Assembly (NCBI RefSeq): GCF_902499555.1
Contig: NZ_CABVMM010000004.1
Location: forward strand, 124,001 to 188,000
Length of the DNA: 64,000 bases
Direction of reading: 5' to 3'
DNA from: Mesonia oceanica
GTDB taxonomy: Bacteria; Bacteroidota; Bacteroidia; Flavobacteriales; Flavobacteriaceae
Below the pieces are notes generated by a model. That model was not told the DNA's origin. It ran no database searches and saw nothing but the letters and a program-made list of their open reading frames with translations. Position 1 is the first letter of the stretch. Each line of letters opens with the position of its first letter. Shown one piece after another: positions 59,953-64,000 of the stretch. The position numbers and the translations under genes are program-made.

Positions 59953-61023
59953 GTGAAACAACGCAGTCATTTTATACTTGCCCTTTTATTGCCGCTTCAA
60001 ATTGCATTAGTTTCTATTGCGGCTCGCTTTCCTCAGTTTATTGAGACTTATTACAGCAATGGCATTTATCCATACATCTCCAAATTTGAACGCTACGCTT
60101 TGGGCTGGTTACCTTTTTCTTTTGGGGATATCTTGTATAGTATTCTGGTGATTGGTTTAATCCGTTGGATTTATTTACGAATTAAAACCAAATTCAAAAA
60201 ACCTAAACATTGGATATTAGAAGGCCTAGCCACACTTTCTATTGTTTACTTTTGCTTTCATGCATTTTGGGGAATGAATTATTACCGACTTCCGCTCCAC
60301 CAATCCTTAGAAATCAATAACAAATATTCGCAAGAACAATTGGTTGCGTTCACGAAAAAATTGGCAAAAAGAGCTAATGAACTTCAGTTAAATTTAGTGG
60401 GAAACGATACGTTGAAAGTTGATTTTCCCTTTAAAAATTCAGCCATCAGAAAAATGGCGATTGAAGGCTATCATCACATTGAAAGTGAATATCCCGAATT
60501 AAGTTACCAAGGAAATAGTGTAAAACCTTCATTATTCAGTATTCCATTAACCTATATGGGATTTAACGGCTATTTGAATCCACTTACCAATGAAGCACAA
60601 GTTAATAACCGAATTCCAAAATTTAAATTACCAAGCACTACCAGTCACGAAATGGGACATCAAATAGGTTTCGCTAAAGAAAACGAAGCTAATTTTATGG
60701 CGTGCTTAACGACCATGAATCACCCCAATCCTTATTTTAAATATGGCGGATATACCTTTGCGCTTAAATATTGTATAGGCGAAGTTTATGTAACCGATCC
60801 CTGCGAAGCTGAAAATATTATAGCCATGCTAAATTTAGGTATCCGAAAGAATTATCAGGAAGTTCAGCAATTTTGGGAAGCGCATGAAAATCCTTTTGAA
60901 CCTTTTTTCAAAATCTTTTACGGAGGTTACCTAAAAGCAAACAACCAACCGCAAGGCATTAAAAGCTATAACTATGTGGTGGCTTTGTTGGTAAATTATT
61001 TTGAAGGCGAACATCAATTGTAA
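59953..61023 (+). CDS. DUF3810-type membrane protein with a zincin-like motif
   Basis: The 356 residues have three membrane segments in the first third (about 8-25, 53-73 and 88-105), then an extracytoplasmic domain with a zinc-peptidase-like helix TSHEMGHQIGFAKENEANF near 229-247. In this, HEMGH fits HExxH and the following NEANF glutamate could be the third ligand. This matches DUF3810, widespread in Bacteroidetes. A membrane-bound peptidase is a fair guess but unproven. The GTG start is chosen because it gives the family N-terminus and lies right behind a promoter. Confidence 0.82.
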   Translation: MKQRSHFILALLLPLQIALVSIAARFPQFIETYYSNGIYPYISKFERYALGWLPFSFGDILYSILVIGLIRWIYLRIKTKFKKPKHWILEGLATLSIVYFCFHAFWGMNYYRLPLHQSLEINNKYSQEQLVAFTKKLAKRANELQLNLVGNDTLKVDFPFKNSAIRKMAIEGYHHIESEYPELSYQGNSVKPSLFSIPLTYMGFNGYLNPLTNEAQVNNRIPKFKLPSTTSHEMGHQIGFAKENEANFMACLTTMNHPNPYFKYGGYTFALKYCIGEVYVTDPCEAENIIAMLNLGIRKNYQEVQQFWEAHENPFEPFFKIFYGGYLKANNQPQGIKSYNYVVALLVNYFEGEHQL

Positions 61024-61072
61024 AATTATTGAATTTCCATAATAAATCATAATGATAACGCCACCTTGAATT

Positions 61073-61145
61073 GTCACATTGAGCGGAGTCGAAATGTTAA
61101 TTCAGGATCATTCCCGGCTGCCGAACGGGCAGGTCTGGAATAACG
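61073..61145. repeat. Two adjacent dispersed hairpin repeats
   Basis: The first unit (61073-61097) is a GTCACATT...AAATGT hairpin with the GAGCGGAGTCG core that recurs in flavobacterial genomes. The second (61109-61145) is a nested hairpin: ATTCC/GGAAT outside and CTGCC-GAACG-GGCAG inside. Both are intergenic and non-coding. Confidence 0.6.
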
Positions 61146-61250
61146 AAAATATCAATTGTTATAAATTAAGAATAATCAATTATTATCTCGTTTTCTAAAT
61201 TCCCTTGATTACCTAAAAATTGCTTATTTTGCCCGCTAGATTAAAAATGT

Positions 61251-62045
61251 ATGCGAAAGCAAATTAGCAGTACTCAAAATAAAACGGTCAAACAAATCCT
61301 TCAGCTTCAAGAAAAGTCACGAAACCGAAGAAAAGAAGGACTTTTTGTCATCGAAGGAATTCGAGAAATTCAATTGGCCCAAAAAGCGAATTACGAATTT
61401 GAAGCCGTTCATATTTGTCCAGAAGTTTTTACGGAAGATAAATTAAAAAATTTCACTTTTTCAGAAGATCAACTTACAGAAATCACGCAAGAAGTTTACC
61501 AAAAAATCGCCTACCGAAGTAGTACCGAAGGTATTTTAGCTGTTGCTAAAATCAAAACACACGCCTTAGAAGACATTCAATTTCACAGCGAAAACCCTTT
61601 AATTTTAGTAGCCGAAGCTCCTGAAAAGCCAGGAAATATTGGAGCCATCTTACGAACAGCAGATGCTGCCAATGTAGATACTGTGATTATTGCCAACCCA
61701 AAAACAGATTTATACAACCCCAATATTATTCGTTCGAGTGTAGGTTGCGTGTTTACCAACCAAATTGCTACGGGAAGCACTTCAGAAATTATTCAATTTT
61801 TAAAAGAAAAAGAGATTGCGATTTATTCAGCGATTTTACAGGAATCTGACCTCTACACCAAACAAGATTTCACAAAAGCCACGGCGATTGTAGTAGGAAC
61901 GGAAGCCGATGGTTTAAGCGAAGAATGGCGAGTTAACTCCACCCAAAATATTCACATTCCTATGCAAGGTGAAATCGATTCGATGAACGTTTCGGTAGCC
62001 GCAGGCATTCTCATTTTTGAAGCGAAAAGACAAAGAGGTTTTTAA
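61251..62045 (+). CDS. TrmH/SpoU-family RNA 2'-O-methyltransferase
   Basis: The 264 residues form a SPOUT-class enzyme that methylates ribose in rRNA or tRNA. The N-terminal substrate-binding domain (about 1-95, with QLQEKSRNRRKEGLFVIEG near the start) is followed by the knotted SAM domain with EAPEKPGNIGAILRTADAA (motif 1, NxGxxxRxA), IVVGTEADGLSEEW (motif 2) and IPMQGEIDSMNVSVAAGILIFE (motif 3). All three motifs are intact. The target nucleotide cannot be told; relatives include RlmB and TsnR types. Confidence 0.9.
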   Translation: MRKQISSTQNKTVKQILQLQEKSRNRRKEGLFVIEGIREIQLAQKANYEFEAVHICPEVFTEDKLKNFTFSEDQLTEITQEVYQKIAYRSSTEGILAVAKIKTHALEDIQFHSENPLILVAEAPEKPGNIGAILRTADAANVDTVIIANPKTDLYNPNIIRSSVGCVFTNQIATGSTSEIIQFLKEKEIAIYSAILQESDLYTKQDFTKATAIVVGTEADGLSEEWRVNSTQNIHIPMQGEIDSMNVSVAAGILIFEAKRQRGF

Positions 62046-62086
62046 TAATGAAATAGGATTCTGAAAACAAGAAAAATCTTTTGATT

Positions 62087-62135
62087 CGTCATGCAGAACC
62101 TAACTGCCGGACAGAAAAGCTTGCTTCAGCATCTC
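62087..62135. repeat. Dispersed hairpin repeat with an inserted loop unit
   Basis: The ends (CGTCATGC and CTTGCTTCAGCATCTC) match the second arm of the repeat at 59831-59858 read on the other strand. Between them, at the hairpin loop, sit 21 extra bases (62099-62119) containing the small palindrome CTGCCGGACAG. The same palindrome core occurs at 32459 and 61118. Confidence 0.65.
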
Positions 62136-62182
62136 ATACAGAAATAAAAAAACTATATAGTAAAAAATCACTTATTAAAAAT

Positions 62183-63418
62183 ATGACTCCAACAACCGTT
62201 TTTTATATCATTATTGCCATTTTAGTAATCGATTTTATATTCGACCAAGTATTGGATGCTTTAAATGCCAAACATTTTGAGGACAATTTACCTCCAGAGC
62301 TTCAAGATGTATATAAAGATGAAGAATACGAACGTTCTCAAGCTTATAAAAAAACACGCTATAAATTCGGTATCCTTACTTCTACTTTTTCATTGGTGTT
62401 AACTTTAGCCTTTCTCTTTTTAGATGGTTTTGCTTGGGTAGATGCAATAGCCCGATCAATTGCAGATAATGAAATTTTAATAGCCCTTATTTTCTTCGGA
62501 ATAATTATGGTTGGTAGCGATATATTAACAACACCATTTTCATATTACAGCACCTTTGTGATTGAAGAAAAATTCGGTTTCAACAAAACCACAAAAAAAA
62601 CCTTCTTTTTAGATAAAATCAAAGGTTGGTTGATGATGGCTATTATTGGTGGTGGAATTTTATCCCTTATCATTTGGTTCTACGAATTTGCAGGTAAAAA
62701 CTTCTGGATCTATGCTTGGGCATTGGTCTCCATCTTTTCTGTACTAATGAATATGTTTTACAGTAAACTTATCGTGCCCCTTTTTAACAAGCAAACCCCT
62801 TTGGAAGAAGGCAGTCTGCGTACCAAAATTGAAACGTATGCCAAAACTGTAGGCTTCACGCTAGATAAAATTTTTATTATCGATGGCTCTAAACGAAGTA
62901 CCAAAGCTAATGCCTATTTTTCAGGATTTGGAAGCGAAAAAAGAATCACGCTTTTTGATACTTTGGTGAATGATTTAGAAGAAGATGAAATTGTAGCGGT
63001 TTTAGCTCATGAGGTTGGTCATTATAAGAAGAAACATATTATTTATAATCTTTTTGCCGGAATTATCACCACCGGTTTTACGCTTTGGTTACTATCTCTT
63101 TTTGTAAGTAGTCCGTTACTTTCTCAAGCTTTGGGGGTTGAAGAAACGAGTTTTCATATAGGTTTAATCGCTTTCGGAATTTTATATTCCCCTATTTCTG
63201 AAATAACAGGATTATTGATGAATTTATTAAGTAGAAAGTTTGAATATCAAGCTGATGATTACGCAAAGAAAACTTTTGGAAGTGCACCACTTATTAGCAG
63301 CCTTAAAAAACTATCCAGCAATAGTTTAAGCAATCTAACACCGCACCCAACCTATGTTTTCTTTCATTATTCACATCCAACACTTTTACAACGAATTCAG
63401 AATTTAAAGCTGAAATAA
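62183..63418 (+). CDS. M48-family membrane metallopeptidase (CAAX protease/Ste24-like)
   Basis: This is an integral membrane zinc protease of 411 residues. About six or seven hydrophobic helices surround the zinc motif HEVGH (LAHEVGHYKKKHI, near residue 276). The third ligand is in RKFEYQADDYAKK. The conserved STKANAYFSGFGSEKRI and the final NLTPHPTYVFFHYSHPTLLQRI match Ste24-type CAAX proteases. In bacteria they probably act in membrane-protein quality control. The open frame extends back to 62081, but those 34 codons are translated repeat, so the start is the ATG at 62183. Confidence 0.92.
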   Translation: MTPTTVFYIIIAILVIDFIFDQVLDALNAKHFEDNLPPELQDVYKDEEYERSQAYKKTRYKFGILTSTFSLVLTLAFLFLDGFAWVDAIARSIADNEILIALIFFGIIMVGSDILTTPFSYYSTFVIEEKFGFNKTTKKTFFLDKIKGWLMMAIIGGGILSLIIWFYEFAGKNFWIYAWALVSIFSVLMNMFYSKLIVPLFNKQTPLEEGSLRTKIETYAKTVGFTLDKIFIIDGSKRSTKANAYFSGFGSEKRITLFDTLVNDLEEDEIVAVLAHEVGHYKKKHIIYNLFAGIITTGFTLWLLSLFVSSPLLSQALGVEETSFHIGLIAFGILYSPISEITGLLMNLLSRKFEYQADDYAKKTFGSAPLISSLKKLSSNSLSNLTPHPTYVFFHYSHPTLLQRIQNLKLK

Positions 63419-63443
63419 TCGCATACTTTAGTATATTAGTCGT

Positions 63444-64000
63444 ATGGTTTTGACGGAAGAAGAAATAGAAAAAGAAAACAAAAGAATTGCCAAGCAATAC
63501 AAAGAATTGCTTCGCATAAGCTATCGCAGCTTAACCGATGATGATAAAACACTTATCAGGCAAGCTTTTGAAACCGCTGTAGATGCGCACAAAGAACAAC
63601 GCAGAAAATCTGGGGAAGCATATATTTTTCACCCCATTGCGGTGGCAAAAATTGTAGCTTCAGAAATTGGATTAGATGCTACTTCTATTGCTGCTGCATT
63701 ATTGCATGATGTGGTTGAAGACACCGATTACACCTTAAACGACATTGAACAAATGTTTGGTGAAACTGTGGCGAGAATTGTAGATGGGCTCACGAAAATA
63801 AGTCATTTAAAACCTGAACGTGATGTTTCGCTACAAGCGGAGAACTTCCGTAAAATGTTGTTGACGCTAAATGATGATGTTCGTGTGATTATCATCAAAA
63901 TTGCAGATCGTCTTCACAATATGCAAACCATGGACGCGATGCGTGCCGATAAGCAAGTAAAAATTGCTTCAGAAACGCTTTATATCTATGCCCCACTTGC
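63444..64000 (+). CDS. RelA/SpoT-family (p)ppGpp synthetase/hydrolase, 5' part
   Basis: The gene runs off the window; 185 codons are visible. The N-terminal HD hydrolase domain is recognisable: AVDAHKEQRRKSGEAYIFHP (about 46-65), AALLHDVVEDTD (the HD pair, about 84-95), DGLTKISHL and IKIADRLHNMQTMDAMRADKQ. The hydrolase residues visible are intact, so this is SpoT/Rel-like rather than RelA-like. The synthetase and TGS/ACT domains lie outside. It would control the stringent response. A TACTTTAG sequence just upstream could be the -7 box. Confidence 0.92.
   Translation, partial: MVLTEEEIEKENKRIAKQYKELLRISYRSLTDDDKTLIRQAFETAVDAHKEQRRKSGEAYIFHPIAVAKIVASEIGLDATSIAAALLHDVVEDTDYTLNDIEQMFGETVARIVDGLTKISHLKPERDVSLQAENFRKMLLTLNDDVRVIIIKIADRLHNMQTMDAMRADKQVKIASETLYIYAPL

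Noticed and set aside
62081..62182. 34-codon N-terminal extension of the CAAX-protease-like gene
   Set aside because: The sequence is a dispersed repeat read in frame; the following ATG gives the expected membrane-protein start.
1..64000. tRNA, rRNA, CRISPR array, insertion sequence or prophage
   Set aside because: I looked in all spacers for tRNA-like GC-rich blocks, regular direct repeats with spacers and transposase motifs, and found none.

Overview
The window is low-GC chromosomal DNA from a member of the Bacteroidetes, almost certainly family Flavobacteriaceae. The evidence is a SusC/SusD pair, the DUF6452, DUF6048, DUF3810 and CCC-motif families, many small outer-membrane beta-barrels starting MKKxLL and ending in F, and Bacteroidetes-type promoters (TTG, 17-23 nt, TAnnTTTG) in place of strong Shine-Dalgarno sites. 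It reads as ordinary chromosome, mostly housekeeping and envelope genes. I found no tRNA, rRNA, CRISPR array, insertion sequence or prophage.

Layout. 1-9,964: a CCC-motif membrane protein, ornithine aminotransferase (rocD), the rRNA methyltransferase RlmD with two envelope genes behind it, a THUMP RNA methyltransferase divergent from a methyltransferase/ZIP transporter/DUF4268 operon, a LacI-type regulator and thioredoxin reductase. 10,115-17,183: a four-gene nutrient-uptake operon (SusC, SusD, zinc metallohydrolase lipoprotein, DUF4302 lipoprotein). 17,494-22,184: tryptophan 2,3-dioxygenase, acetyl-CoA synthetase, a serine hydrolase and a Sua5/YrdC protein. 22,244-27,321: a TetR-ABC-HlyD-TolC export operon whose ABC subunit has lost every recognisable ATPase motif. 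27,437-42,122: UvrD/PcrA helicase, an FMN glutamate-synthase-like protein, patatin and M1 peptidase, RecG, an AEC transporter, PheT and a thioesterase. 42,180-49,857: fasciclin protein, lysA, DUF2007, an M48 lipoprotein, tandem msrB genes, a collagen-motif lipoprotein, lpdA and another lipoprotein. 49,972-57,091: a Dph6-like PP-loop protein, aroQ, seven small outer-membrane beta-barrel genes in tandem, and xerD. 57,200-64,000: aldo/keto reductase, pepD, DUF3810, a SpoU-type RNA methyltransferase, a CAAX-protease-like M48 enzyme and the 5' part of a RelA/SpoT gene cut by the window edge.

The observations most worth a second look are: (i) the ABC exporter subunit with degenerate Walker A, Walker B, signature and H-loop; (ii) the seven-gene beta-barrel array, in which a cassette of about 148 bp (signal-peptide start, promoter and terminator) is duplicated almost exactly; (iii) dispersed palindromic repeats in the last 5 kb, one showing compensatory changes and one apparently carrying a second repeat unit in its loop; (iv) overlapping divergent promoters and several start codons 4-6 nt after a -7 box, which suggests leaderless mRNAs. 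Several start sites were moved from the longest-ORF start using promoter boxes, signal peptides or repeat boundaries; each case is explained. Family names come from motif recognition without database searches.
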